Assembly (NCBI GenBank): GCA_048498135.1
Contig: JBEHYO010000001.1
Coordinates: 62,001 to 126,000, forward strand
Length of the DNA: 64,000 bases
Origin: Dokdonella_A sp937902695
Lineage (GTDB): Bacteria; Pseudomonadota; Gammaproteobacteria; Xanthomonadales; Rhodanobacteraceae
Direction of reading: 5' to 3'
A program made the position numbers and the translations under genes. The notes beneath the pieces are model-generated. The model ran no database searches and was not told the DNA's origin. It saw only the letters and a program-made list of their open reading frames with translations. Of this stretch, positions 52,901-61,340 are shown one piece after another. Every line of letters begins with the position of its first letter. Within the stretch, counting starts at the first letter, position 1.

Positions 52901-52978
52901 TGCGTCGCGCGCGGCCTCGGGCAGCTCGACGATCTCGTCGAAGAGCGCGCTGATCCTTCGCCAGCGTTGCGCGTCCAT
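49967..52978 (-). CDS. Membrane Ser/Thr protein kinase with periplasmic TPR domain
   Basis: A 1003-aa protein. An N-terminal helical segment (1–85) leads to a Hanks-type kinase: glycine loop GRGGMG (97–102), Lys121, HRD 212–214 ('VHRDIKPSNVL'), DFG 232–234 and 'PAYAAPEQLRGG'. All catalytic residues are present. A membrane helix (~397–419) and then ~580 residues of TPR-like repeats follow, predicted to face the periplasm. Eight bp separate it from the ECF sigma gene upstream. This sigma-kinase pairing is recurrent in Xanthomonadales and planctomycetes, where the kinase may control the sigma factor by phosphorylation; that is inference here. It precedes the S74 gene in the same direction, but 134 bp apart. 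Confidence 0.93.
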   Translation of the reverse strand: MDAQRWRRISALFDEIVELPEAARDAAIDRACAGDAALRDELAALLRRDADAELDAPTLLHAPGHVALAWADYADPDLGEEIAGLRIGRWRVLRELGRGGMGVVHLAERADGQFEQRAALKLIRTGDDSAGLRRRFLRERQILADLEHPNIARVLDGGIADDGRPYFAMEYVDGEPLLQYVGERNCDVRTRLKLFLEICEAVQFAHRRLVVHRDIKPSNVLVTSDGTVKLLDFGVATLLNPALSDDTQTRMHAFTPAYAAPEQLRGGLVTTAADIYALGVLLYELLSGARPYRLDDTATPVEWARLIDGPLCSAPSVAAAMRDPERRARVPPLPARTLHGDLDVIVLTALRREPERRYASVEALAADVQNYLNDRPITARADSARYVIGKFIGRHRIGTAAALIATLVLFAALGAALLQAHRAREQAQRARSAAALAQQQTRRAEAVRQFLVAVFEQTEPDANQGKPLTAHELLEKGEQQIDRGPHDAALDADASALLADLYEQIGDFDRAQQLLKRALAASEGSALPDDIRARVLIGVAGVEDDNDQYDVAIAHAKEGMQLLQESMPASAELTAKAHNIIAHCLIGKGDGDAAEALLRDALAQDVAALGDRNESVAEEWVELGTVLGNAGRFDEAEGAFRHGIDGWRALFGENSFHVAHALNELSNMLSDKGDLAGAERALRRSLAIRMETVGPQHRDTLIVQHNLLVTLELEGRIAESLPQRLALIDRANNSAQMHPPDLGSYYTAAGKDLRDLGRLAEADAMLTRSIGVYETAYGKASAQSANPLRARGTTRMLEGRYADAQGDLAGALAVVLAHGSAESPQVANTRADLGTLLRAMHRHDDALSMLTQANAAFGHIGSPDRGQIVALAGLSETELDGGGTAAAIEHGQASLALARRILPPGHFLIATPLFALARAELAVNRHADAEALLREALALRRPLLPASDPRVLEVEVALVAALDGEGRTAPARQLRSEVERHLRSLRTPYADDLRKRLAPAPRA

Positions 52979-52986
52979 CGCGGCGC

Positions 52987-53544
52987 TCAGGCCGCGTTCG
53001 AGCCGACGGCGATGCGCTCGAGCAGGAACGCGCGCGCCTTGCGCCACTCGCGGAACGCGGTGCGCGTCGAGATGCCGCGGAGCGCGGCGACGTCGTCCAT
53101 CGGCAGTCCCGCGAAGACGTGGAACTCGACCAGCGTGCCGAGCTCGGGATCGACGCGCTCGAGCGCCTCGAGCGCAACGTCGAGCGCGATCACGTCGGCG
53201 AGCGCGCGGCTCGCTTCGGGCAGCTCGTCGGAGAGCTCGGTCCAGGTGAAATCGCGCCCGCGCTTGCGCGCCTCGCGGCGGCGCGCGTAGTCGACGAGGA
53301 TCTGCCGCATCGCGCGCGCGACCAGCGTGAAGAACTGCGCGCTCGACGCCGAGGTGCCGAGATGGTCGCGCAGCTTGAGATACGTCTCGTGGACCAGCGC
53401 CGTCGTGTTGAGGGTGATGTCCTTGCCCAGCAGGCGACGCTCGCGCCGTGCGAGGCGGTGCAGCTGGTCGTAGACGCGCTCGAAGAGAGCGGCATCGTCT
53501 CCGCGCGCGGCCATCCGTTGCAGTTCATCTGCGGAAATCGTCAC
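52987..53544 (-). CDS. ECF-type RNA polymerase sigma factor
   Basis: A 185-aa sigma factor. Region 2 is seen in 'LFERVYDQLHRLARRERRLL', 'NTTALVHETYLKLRDH' and 'FFTLVARAMRQILVDYARRR'; region 4 helix-turn-helix is 'HVFAGLPMDDVAALRGISTRT'. The sequence pattern matches the group of ECF sigma factors (TIGR02999-like) usually encoded next to Ser/Thr kinases, and no anti-sigma gene is seen. The kinase gene begins 8 bp after its stop. Target promoters are unknown. Confidence 0.93.
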   Translation of the reverse strand: MTISADELQRMAARGDDAALFERVYDQLHRLARRERRLLGKDITLNTTALVHETYLKLRDHLGTSASSAQFFTLVARAMRQILVDYARRREARKRGRDFTWTELSDELPEASRALADVIALDVALEALERVDPELGTLVEFHVFAGLPMDDVAALRGISTRTAFREWRKARAFLLERIAVGSNAA

Positions 53545-53866
53545 GACGCGTCCCCCAACTCGCCGTCACGGACTGTAAGCGCATCGCACCCACCGTTCCA
53601 CTGGCGCTTTGGCAGTTTCACGGCACGACGACATTCCGGCGGCGAGTTCAGCTTCGCCGCGCCGGAGCCGCGACGCATGCTTCCTTTGCGGAACCGGATC
53701 GAACCCCGCGGGGAAAATCGCATCGCCCGTGCCGCAGCCGTACCGACATCTGCATTCTGGTGTCTCACGCGAACGCATCCGCCGGGCGGGCGCATGCCGA
53801 ACGGCATCTGGCGGTCTCATCGCGGGACGCTATGATCGCGCAGCCACGAACCTCGGATGTCCGCCC
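53545..53866. other. Divergent intergenic region
   Basis: 322 bp between the divergent ECF sigma gene and the amidohydrolase gene. A good −10 TATGAT (53831–53836) stands 30 bp before the amidohydrolase ATG, but the matching −35 is poor. No gene or repeat was recognised. It probably holds both promoters. Confidence 0.45.
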
Positions 53867-55279
53867 ATGCCCGTGAAGCTGCTCGCCGCCGCCATCGCCC
53901 TCGCAATCGCTCTGCCCGCCCTTGCCGAAGACGCCCCGATCGGCCCGAAACCGGGCGTCGTCGTCCTTCATTGCGGACACGTGTTCGACGCCGCCGCGGG
54001 CAAGCTCATCGGCGAGACGACCATCGTCGCCGAAGGCAAGCGCATCCGCGAGGTGAGGCCGGGCTTCGCCGATCCCGATTCGCTGCGCGGCACGGGCCAG
54101 CCGGCATCATTCGCGTCGGTCGATCTCAAGAACGCGACGTGCCTCCCGGGCCTCATCGACGCGCACACGCACCTGACCGGCCAGACCAGCCCGACCGGGT
54201 ATACCGATCGGTTCCGCTGGAACACGGCCGACTACGCGATCCGCTCGACGGTCTACGCGCGCCGCACGCTCGATGCGGGCTTCACGACCGTGCGCAACCT
54301 CGGCGACGGCGCGAACGCATCGATCTCGCTCCGCAACGCCGTCAACGCCGGGATCGTGCCCGGGCCGCGCATCTTCACGGCCGGCGGCGCGATCGGCTCG
54401 ACCGGCGGCCATGCCGACGACACCGACGGCTATCGCCATGATCTCCAGGGCGACCCCGGCGCGAAGGACGGCATCATCAACGGCGCCGACGACGCCTGGA
54501 AGGCGGTCCGCCAGCATTACAAGGACGGCGCCGACCTGATCAAGATCATGCCGTCCGGCGGCGTGCTCGACGAAAGCGCGAGCGTCGACAACGCGCAGAT
54601 GACGATCGACGAGATCAAGGCAGTCGTCGCGGCCGCGCACGATTACGGCTTCACGGTCGCCGCGCACGCGCACGGCGCCGAGGCGATCCGCCGCGCGGTC
54701 ATCGGCGGCGTCGACTCGATCGAGCACGGCACGTTCATGGACGATGCCGACATGAAGCTCATGAAGGAGCACGGCACCTGGTACGTGCCGACGATCATCG
54801 CCGGCAAGTACGTCGAGGAAAAGGCGAACGTGCCGGGCTACTACCCGGCGCAGATCGCCGCGAAGGCCAGGCAGGTCGGCCCGCTCATCCAGGCGACGGC
54901 CGGCAAGGCCTACAAGGCCGGCGTCAAGATCGCGTTCGGCACCGATGCCGCCGTCTATCCGCACGGGCAGAACGCGAAGGAGTTCCAGTACATGGTCGAA
55001 GCCGGCATGCCGACCGCATTCGTGCTGCAGGCCGCGACGGCGCACGGCGCGGAACTCCTCAGGAAGACGAAGGATCTCGGCACGATCGAGGCCGGCAAGC
55101 TCGCCGACGTCGTCGCCGTCGATGGCAATCCGCTCGACGACATCAAGCTGATGCAGAACGTCGCGTTCGTGATGAAGGACGGCGTCGTCTACAAGGAAAA
55201 TGGCAAGGAGGTCGATTTCGTCGCTAAGGCGGAGCCGCCGGCGTCGATCGCCCGGGACGAGGAGCTCATGGGATACTGA
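53867..55279 (+). CDS. Exported metal-dependent amidohydrolase
   Basis: A 470-aa protein with a signal peptide (cleaved after ~Ala20). It is an amidohydrolase-superfamily TIM barrel with HxH at H100/H102 ('LIDAHTHLTG'), the bridging Lys226 ('ADLIKIMPSGG'), metal His267 or H269 ('AAHAHG'), H287 ('DSIEHGTF') and catalytic Asp360 ('FGTDAAV'). The closest relatives by pattern are the imidazolonepropionase-like/Xaa-Pro-type periplasmic amidohydrolases, many of which act on dipeptides with C-terminal Pro or on similar amides; substrate not determined. The start was set at the ATG opening the signal peptide, not at the longer open frame. Confidence 0.9.
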   Translation: MPVKLLAAAIALAIALPALAEDAPIGPKPGVVVLHCGHVFDAAAGKLIGETTIVAEGKRIREVRPGFADPDSLRGTGQPASFASVDLKNATCLPGLIDAHTHLTGQTSPTGYTDRFRWNTADYAIRSTVYARRTLDAGFTTVRNLGDGANASISLRNAVNAGIVPGPRIFTAGGAIGSTGGHADDTDGYRHDLQGDPGAKDGIINGADDAWKAVRQHYKDGADLIKIMPSGGVLDESASVDNAQMTIDEIKAVVAAAHDYGFTVAAHAHGAEAIRRAVIGGVDSIEHGTFMDDADMKLMKEHGTWYVPTIIAGKYVEEKANVPGYYPAQIAAKARQVGPLIQATAGKAYKAGVKIAFGTDAAVYPHGQNAKEFQYMVEAGMPTAFVLQAATAHGAELLRKTKDLGTIEAGKLADVVAVDGNPLDDIKLMQNVAFVMKDGVVYKENGKEVDFVAKAEPPASIARDEELMGY

Positions 55280-55453
55280 GTCGCCGCGCGCGACGTCGCC
55301 GAACAAAATGTCCTGTTCGGACGACTGATTTCGTAATGCTCTCTCCGGAGACGCCGACGCCTCGACCCTGTCGAGGCCATGTTGCGCTGCGCTCGATCGT
55401 CTGCTGCGTCGAGGCGCGACCGGTGTCGTCGACTGACATCCGGAGAAGCAACG

Positions 55454-58400
55454 ATGCGTCAGGACCCCCGCCTTTCGTCAGAGTCATGGCTTGGCTCGCC
55501 GGCAATCCACGCGACCCTGCTCGCGATCTGCTGCGCGACTTCAGCCTTCGCGACCACGGTCGGCGCGACCGCCTCGCCCGACGTCCCGCTGCCGCCGCCG
55601 ATCCCGGCGAGCGAACGTGCGGCACTGCTCAGCTTCTACAACGCCACCAACGGCGATGGCTGGACGGACAACGCGGGCTGGCTCGGCGCGCCCGGCACCG
55701 AATGCGGCTGGTTCGGCGTCGTCTGCGACCCGGGCAAAACGCACGTCACGGGCCTGCAGCTCACCAGCAACCATCTCGCGGGACAGTTGCCGGGCCTCGC
55801 GCCGCTGACGGCGCTCGAGGACCTCGAGCTTGGCGACAACCTGCTGACCGGAACGATTCCGGATCTCTCGGCGCTTCACCAGCTGCGGATGTTCTACGTC
55901 AACAACAACGCGCTGACGGGAGCGTTTCCGGCGTTCTGGAGCGCGGCGCCTCTCGAGCAGATCGATCTCTCGGCCAACGCGCTCAGCGGCGCGCTTGCGC
56001 CATTGAACGGCCTGCCCGCGCTCATGTTCGTCAACTTCACCGGAAACCTGTTCTCGGGTCCCCTTCCGGCGCTTTCCGGCCTGTCGAACCTCGTCATCTT
56101 CGGCGCGGGATTCAATCAGCTGACAGGCACGATTCCGCCGCTTTCCGGGCTGGATGCCCTGAGCGATTTCGAGGTACAGGCCAACGGGCTCGTCGGCGAC
56201 CTGCCTTCGATCGCGGCGCTGCCCTCACTGGACATTCTTGAAGTCGCCAACAACCGGCTTACGGGCGCGCTGCCCACGGCCTATCCGGCAAATCTCCAGT
56301 TCTTCGATGCCGAGGACAACGCGCTGAGCGGGGCCATGTCGCCCCTCGGCTCGCCGCCGCTGCTGGCGTACAGGATCGGCGGCAACCCGCAGCTTTCGGG
56401 AGCCGTCGCCGCCGGACCCGTGCCGAATACGCTGGCCAGCATGCAATCCCGCTTGTGTCCCACCGGGCTTCAGGCTTCGAACGACGGCCAGGTGAACGCG
56501 CAATGGAATGCCGCGACCGGGCATACGCCGTGGCAGTCGAATTGCGATCAGGAGCCGCCGAGCATGGCGCCTCCGGGCGGATGGGTGACGTTCGATCCCG
56601 CGAACGTCGCCCTCGATGCCGGCGCGGTCATGACGATTACCCTGGCCAACTGGAACACGCAGTCGCTGACCGGTGTCGCGCTCGCCGATTCCTATCCGGC
56701 AGGTATCCGCAACGCAGGCGACCCGTCGCCGGCCAATACGTGCGGCGGCACCGTGACCGCGGCTGCAAACGACGCCGGGATGTCGCTTAGCAGCGCTACG
56801 CTGCCGCCGCATTCGACCTGCACGATCGAGGTGCACGTCGTCGGAGCGGCCACCGGCGTCTGGCCGAACGCCGCCGAGAGCATCACGAGCAACGAGACCG
56901 GCGCGCGCGATTCCGGCCCGGGCGTGCTGATCGTCGTCGCCGCGGACAGCGCGCCCATCGCCCAGGAGGATCAGATCCAGGTACAGGCGTTCGGATCGAC
57001 GGACGCGATTGTCGGCGACCCGCGCGTGCCATCCAGCGTCCTCGACAACGACACCGATCCCGATGCCGGCGACTACGTTGCATCGGCAACGCTCGTGACC
57101 GGCGCGAACCCCGCGTGCGGCACGCTGACGCTCGAGGCCGACGGCACGTTCTCGTACCAGAGCATCAGCGATCAGTGCCAGACCGACAGCTTCACGTACG
57201 AGGCTTGCGACACGTACACGCAATGCGCGACTGCGACCGCGCATGTCGCGATCACGAGCGCGCCGACGATAGCGGCGCCTGACGTCCAGAACGCGTTCAC
57301 GCCGGCGAACGTGCTCGTCGGCGACGCTGCGCAGATGTCGATCACGCTGACGAACCACGATCCCAACCGGGCGATCACGGGCGTCGCGTTCACCGACGAC
57401 TATCCGCCCCACATGGCCAATATGCCAGTCGGGAACCTCATCGCCAACGACTGCGGCGGGCTCGCTACGGCTTCGCCGAATGGAACGTCCGTCGTCCTTG
57501 GCGGCGGCACGATTCCCGCCAATCAATCGTGCTCGATCACGATCCAGGTGATCGGCACCTCGGCGGGGACTGCCGAAAACCATACGGGCCCGGTCAGCAG
57601 CAGCAACGCCGAAACGAGCGCCGGCGGCACCGGCGTCCTTACCGTGTCCGACGGCTCGCCGCTCGCCGCCGTCCTCGTCACGAAAGTCTTCGCGCCGCAG
57701 AGCATTGCGGTCGGCGAGGCATCGGTCATGACGATTACGCTGCTCAACAACGATATCAGCCGAGCCGTGACGGGCGTGACGTTCACGGACAACTACCCGG
57801 CGCCGCTCCACATGGCGAACGCCGGGGAGCCCGTGATTCTCGCGAGCACCTGTTTCGGCACCGTCACCGCGCCGCCCGGCGGCACTTCGGTGGCTCTCGA
57901 GGATGGCATGATCGCGGCGAACGGCTGGTGCTACATCAAGATCCAGGTCGTCGGCACCTCGTCGGGGATCACGGAAAATCACACGGGCCCGGTCACGAGC
58001 ACAAATGCCCAGCCGGGCATCGACGCGAGCGCGACACTCAACGTGGATTCCGCCGGCGGTACGACGCCCCAGACGATCTCATTCCTGTCGACGCCGCCCG
58101 GAGCCGCGAAAGTCGGCGACCCTGCCTACGTCGCCGTCGCGACCGCGAGCTCGGGCTTGCCGGTCGTGCTCACGATCGACGGATCGTCTGCGACGGTTTG
58201 CGCCATCGACGACGGCAGCGTCCGCTTCATCGGCGCCGGCACCTGTTCGATAGACGCAAACCAGGGCGGCGACGCGAACTACGCGCCGGCCCCGCAGGCG
58301 CATCAATCGTTCGACGTGAGCGCAAGCAGCGGCATCATGCCGCAGACGATTCAATTCACGTCGACGCCGCCAGTCGACGCGGCGGTCGGCGATCCTGCGT

Positions 58401-59767
58401 ACGTCGCGACGGCAACCGCGAGCTCTGACCTCCCGGTCGTACTGACGGTCGACGCGATGTCGGACACCGTCTGCGCGATCACCGGCGGGCTCGTGACCTT
58501 CATCGGCGCCGGCGCCTGCACGATCGACGCGAATCAGGGCGGCGACGCGATGTATGCGCCGGCTTCGCAGGTGCAGCAATCTTTCGACGTGAGCTCGGCC
58601 CACGGCGACAACCCGCAGACGATCGCGTTCACATCGACCCCGCCTGCGGATGCGGCCGTCGGCGGCACGACGTACCTCGCAACGGCGGAGGCGACATCGG
58701 GCCTGCCCATCGTGCTGGCGATCGATGGATCGTCGGCGACGGTCTGCACGATCAACGACGGCACGGTGTCGTTCGTCGGCGCCGGCACCTGCACGATCGA
58801 CGCGAATCAGGGCGGCAACGCGACCTACGCAGCGGCGCCCCAAGCGCAGCAGTCGTTCGCGGTCGCTTCGGCAGGCGGGACGACGCCACAGGCGATCGCT
58901 TTCACGTCCACGCCGCCGGATCCGGCCGTCGTCGCGGGTCCGACGTACCTTGCGGTCGCGGTCGCGGACTCGCACTTGCCGGTCGTGCTGACGATCGACG
59001 CGGCCTCGGCCACGGCCTGCACGATCGATCACGGCAACGTGAGCTTCGTCGGCGCGGGGACCTGCACGATCGATGCAAACCAGGGCGGCGATGCGACCTA
59101 CGCGGCGGCAACCCAGGTGCAGCAGCCGTTCGCGGTCGCGAGCGCCGGCGGCATGGCGCCGCAGACGATCGCGTTCGCATCGACGGCACCGGAAAACGCA
59201 TCGGTCGGCGGGCCGACCTATCTCGCGCTCGCAACCGCAAGCTCGCACCTCCCGGTCGCGCTCACGATCGACGCGAGCGCGGCATCGGTATGCACGATCG
59301 ACCGCGGTACGGTGTCGTTCATCGGCGCCGGCACCTGCAAGGTGGACGCGAACCAGGGCGGCGACGAGACCTACGCGCCGGCTTCGGAAACGCCGCAGTC
59401 ATTCGCCGTGAGCGGCAACGGCGCGCCGACGGTGACTTGCCTGCTGCGCCGGCAGGTCGACGTCGTCGGAGATACGGTGAGCGTCGATCTTTCGCTGCTG
59501 TTTGCGCCGCCGCCCGGCCAGACGCTGGCATACGGCGCGGCAAACGCGCCGCCTTCGTTGTCGGTCGTCGGCGCGCTGCTGACCGGCACGTTGCACGAGA
59601 GTGACGTGCCACCCGCGCCGTATACGTACGCCGCGACGCTGTCGGCCGCGGTGCCGGGCGGCGGCAGCGCCCAACAGGAGGTCGTATTCCAGGTCCTGCC
59701 CACGGGCGAAATCCTTCTTCGCAACGGCTTCGAGGACCCCACTCCGTCGGTGCCGTGCATCGAATAG
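55454..59767 (+). CDS. Large secreted LRR protein with tandem Ig-like repeats and NGFE tail
   Basis: A 1437-aa exported protein. The ATG at 55454 has GGAG 8 nt upstream and starts a signal sequence (hydrophobic 'ATLLAICCATSAFA'). Order: an LRR cap similar to that of the 9967 gene ('ERAALLSFYNATNGDGWTDN', 'ECGWFGVVCD'), about 11 plant-type LRRs (to ~residue 350), three DUF11-like β modules ('GAVMTITLANWNTQSLTGVA', 'AQMSITLTNHDPNRAITGVA', 'ASVMTITLLNNDISRAVTGV') with a cadherin-like unit after the first ('SVLDNDTDPDAGDY'), five 91-residue repeats (871–1325) each with two Cys, a final β domain and the tail 'LLRNGFEDP'. It is probably a surface adhesin or matrix protein. No catalytic site is seen. 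Confidence 0.87.
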   Translation: MRQDPRLSSESWLGSPAIHATLLAICCATSAFATTVGATASPDVPLPPPIPASERAALLSFYNATNGDGWTDNAGWLGAPGTECGWFGVVCDPGKTHVTGLQLTSNHLAGQLPGLAPLTALEDLELGDNLLTGTIPDLSALHQLRMFYVNNNALTGAFPAFWSAAPLEQIDLSANALSGALAPLNGLPALMFVNFTGNLFSGPLPALSGLSNLVIFGAGFNQLTGTIPPLSGLDALSDFEVQANGLVGDLPSIAALPSLDILEVANNRLTGALPTAYPANLQFFDAEDNALSGAMSPLGSPPLLAYRIGGNPQLSGAVAAGPVPNTLASMQSRLCPTGLQASNDGQVNAQWNAATGHTPWQSNCDQEPPSMAPPGGWVTFDPANVALDAGAVMTITLANWNTQSLTGVALADSYPAGIRNAGDPSPANTCGGTVTAAANDAGMSLSSATLPPHSTCTIEVHVVGAATGVWPNAAESITSNETGARDSGPGVLIVVAADSAPIAQEDQIQVQAFGSTDAIVGDPRVPSSVLDNDTDPDAGDYVASATLVTGANPACGTLTLEADGTFSYQSISDQCQTDSFTYEACDTYTQCATATAHVAITSAPTIAAPDVQNAFTPANVLVGDAAQMSITLTNHDPNRAITGVAFTDDYPPHMANMPVGNLIANDCGGLATASPNGTSVVLGGGTIPANQSCSITIQVIGTSAGTAENHTGPVSSSNAETSAGGTGVLTVSDGSPLAAVLVTKVFAPQSIAVGEASVMTITLLNNDISRAVTGVTFTDNYPAPLHMANAGEPVILASTCFGTVTAPPGGTSVALEDGMIAANGWCYIKIQVVGTSSGITENHTGPVTSTNAQPGIDASATLNVDSAGGTTPQTISFLSTPPGAAKVGDPAYVAVATASSGLPVVLTIDGSSATVCAIDDGSVRFIGAGTCSIDANQGGDANYAPAPQAHQSFDVSASSGIMPQTIQFTSTPPVDAAVGDPAYVATATASSDLPVVLTVDAMSDTVCAITGGLVTFIGAGACTIDANQGGDAMYAPASQVQQSFDVSSAHGDNPQTIAFTSTPPADAAVGGTTYLATAEATSGLPIVLAIDGSSATVCTINDGTVSFVGAGTCTIDANQGGNATYAAAPQAQQSFAVASAGGTTPQAIAFTSTPPDPAVVAGPTYLAVAVADSHLPVVLTIDAASATACTIDHGNVSFVGAGTCTIDANQGGDATYAAATQVQQPFAVASAGGMAPQTIAFASTAPENASVGGPTYLALATASSHLPVALTIDASAASVCTIDRGTVSFIGAGTCKVDANQGGDETYAPASETPQSFAVSGNGAPTVTCLLRRQVDVVGDTVSVDLSLLFAPPPGQTLAYGAANAPPSLSVVGALLTGTLHESDVPPAPYTYAATLSAAVPGGGSAQQEVVFQVLPTGEILLRNGFEDPTPSVPCIE
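58067..59431 (+). repeat. Five in-frame tandem 273-bp repeats
   Basis: Units begin at 58067, 58340, 58613, 58886 and 59159, each exactly 273 bp (91 codons). They share 'PQTIxFxSTPP', 'LPVVLTID', 'GAGTCxIDANQGGDA' and 'QQSF'. The last unit degenerates near its end. Identical spacing without any indel implies expansion by recombination, with later point divergence. Confidence 0.95.
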
Positions 59768-59770
59768 GTC

Positions 59771-59811
59771 TCAGCCGCGGCTGAAACGCTCGAAGCGGCT
59801 TCAGCCGCGGC
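59771..59811 (+). terminator. Strong hairpin after the LRR/repeat gene
   Basis: A perfect 14-bp palindrome TCAGCCGCGGCTGA (59771–59784) is repeated in part at 59801–59810, and the two copies fold into a longer stem CCGCGGCTGAA/TTCAGCCGCGG. It starts 4 bp after the stop. No T-run follows, so factor-independent termination is unsure. Confidence 0.45.
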
Positions 59812-59899
59812 GCTTCATCCGCCGTTGCCCGGGCGTCTCCACGATGCGCCCGTGGCCGCTTCGTCCGCCCATTCGCGCGCACGCCGTGTTTCGCACGGC

Positions 59900-60393
59900 G
59901 TGCGCATCGGCATCTCGGGGTGGCGCTACGCGGCGCGTCCGCGCTCGCGCGGCGGCACAACGATCGCGTGCGCGCAACGTCGATCCCGGTCGCGTCGAAC
60001 CATGCGTTGCGCCACGCGGTCGAGATCCGCAGCGAGACGTTCCGGACCGAGGACCTCATCGCGCTGCTGCGACGCCATCGCATCGCGCTCGTCGTCGCCG
60101 ACACGGCCGGCAGGTGGCCGCTGCTCGAGGACGTGACGGCCGACTTCGTCTACGTGCGCCTGCATGGCGATACCGAGCTCTATGCGAGCTGCTACACGTC
60201 CGGAGCGCTCGATGCGTGGGCGGAGCGCATCGACGCGTGGCGCCGCGGCCGCGAGGCGGCTGATGTGCGGCGCGCGTCGGCGAAACCACCGGCGAAGCGG
60301 GCGCGCCGCGACGTCTACTGCTATTTCGACAACGACATGAAGGTCCGCGCGCCGTTCGACGCGCAAGCGCTCCGGGCGCGGCTCGGCGCCTGA
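59900..60393 (+). pseudogene. DUF72 (YecE-like) protein remnant with internal deletion
   Basis: The 5' end reads 'RIGISGWRY' from a GTG at 59900, the diagnostic opening of DUF72 proteins. Within about 10 bp the frame changes, and the downstream frame gives 'ALARRHNDRVRATSI', 'LRHAVEIRSETF', 'ALVVADTAGRWPLLEDVTADFVYVRLHGD' and 'DVYCYFDNDMKVRAPFDAQAL', the C-terminal half of the same family. About 110 central residues of the TIM-barrel-like protein are missing and the junction is out of frame. The downstream part could be read from a start near 59920 as a 157-aa protein but would lack half the fold. DUF72 proteins have no firm function. Confidence 0.8.
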
Positions 60394-60454
60394 AGCGCCT
60401 TGGATTCGCGCGGCGCTGGCACAATCTACGGCCGAGCGCATCCAGGAGCCTTTC

Positions 60455-61330
60455 ATGCAAGCCCAGACCCCGCCGACGATCTTCGACGCCACGCAGGCCA
60501 ACTTCGAAGCCGAGGTATTGAACGCCTCGTTCGACCAGCCCGTGCTCGTCGACTTCTGGGCGACCTGGTGCGGGCCGTGCAAGACGCTCGGGCCGCTGAT
60601 CGAGAAAGTCGTCGGGGAATACGCCGGCGCGATCAAGCTCGCCAAGGTCGATTGCGACAAGGAGCAGCAGCTCGCCGCGATGTTCGGCGTGCGCAGCATC
60701 CCGACCGTCGTGCTCGTGCGCGAAGGCCAGCTCGTCGATGGTTTCACCGGCGCGCTGCCGGAAGCGCAGCTCCGCGAGTTCCTTGCGCGCCACGTGCAGC
60801 CGGGCGACGTCGCCGCCGACGCGGCGCTGGTCGAAGAGGTTGCGCCAGAGGTCGTCGAGACGCCCGAGCAGGCGATCGCGCGCATCCAGCAGGAAATGGC
60901 CAAGGAGCCCGACCGCGCCGAGCTCAAGCTCGACCTCGCGCTCGCGCAGATGCGCGTGGGCAACGCGACCGCCGCGCAGGCCGAGCTCGATTCGCTGCCG
61001 GCCAATCTCGCCGCCGACGACCGCGCGCGGCGCCTGCGCGGCCAGATCGAGTTCGCGTACGCGCTCAAGGACGCGCCGTCCGTGGCGGAATTGCGCAAGC
61101 GCGTCGACGCCGATCCCTCCGATCACGCCGCGCGCGACCTGCTCGGCCTTCGCCTGCTGCTCGACGGCGATCCGGCCGGCGGCCTCGACCAGTTGCTGAG
61201 CATCCTGAAGGCGGATCGGACCTGGAACGACGGACAGGCGAAGAAGCACCTCGTCGCCGCGTTCAGCGTGCTCGACGATGCCGATCTCGTCGGCACGTAT
61301 CGTCGCAAGATGTCCTCGCTGCTGTTCTGA
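60455..61330 (+). CDS. cnoX: Thioredoxin-fold chaperedoxin CnoX/YbbN
   Basis: A 291-aa protein with an N-terminal thioredoxin domain (residues ~8–115, 'VDFWATWCGPCKTLGPLIE') and a C-terminal TPR region (~135–291, 'LKLDLALAQMRVGNATAAQAEL'). CnoX protects proteins from oxidative aggregation and passes them to GroEL. The active site is WCGPC with C39 and C42, a full dithiol, whereas E. coli YbbN has a single Cys (SxxC) and no reductase activity; here disulfide exchange is expected. It stands alone, 61 bp after the DUF72 remnant and 10 bp before the DUF4442 gene, so it is likely co-transcribed with the latter. Confidence 0.94.
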   Translation: MQAQTPPTIFDATQANFEAEVLNASFDQPVLVDFWATWCGPCKTLGPLIEKVVGEYAGAIKLAKVDCDKEQQLAAMFGVRSIPTVVLVREGQLVDGFTGALPEAQLREFLARHVQPGDVAADAALVEEVAPEVVETPEQAIARIQQEMAKEPDRAELKLDLALAQMRVGNATAAQAELDSLPANLAADDRARRLRGQIEFAYALKDAPSVAELRKRVDADPSDHAARDLLGLRLLLDGDPAGGLDQLLSILKADRTWNDGQAKKHLVAAFSVLDDADLVGTYRRKMSSLLF

Positions 61331-61340
61331 GGCGCGCGCG

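Noticed and set aside
58067..59431. CRISPR-like or satellite DNA
   Set aside because: The 273-bp period is codon-exact and the whole region is one open frame within a secreted protein.
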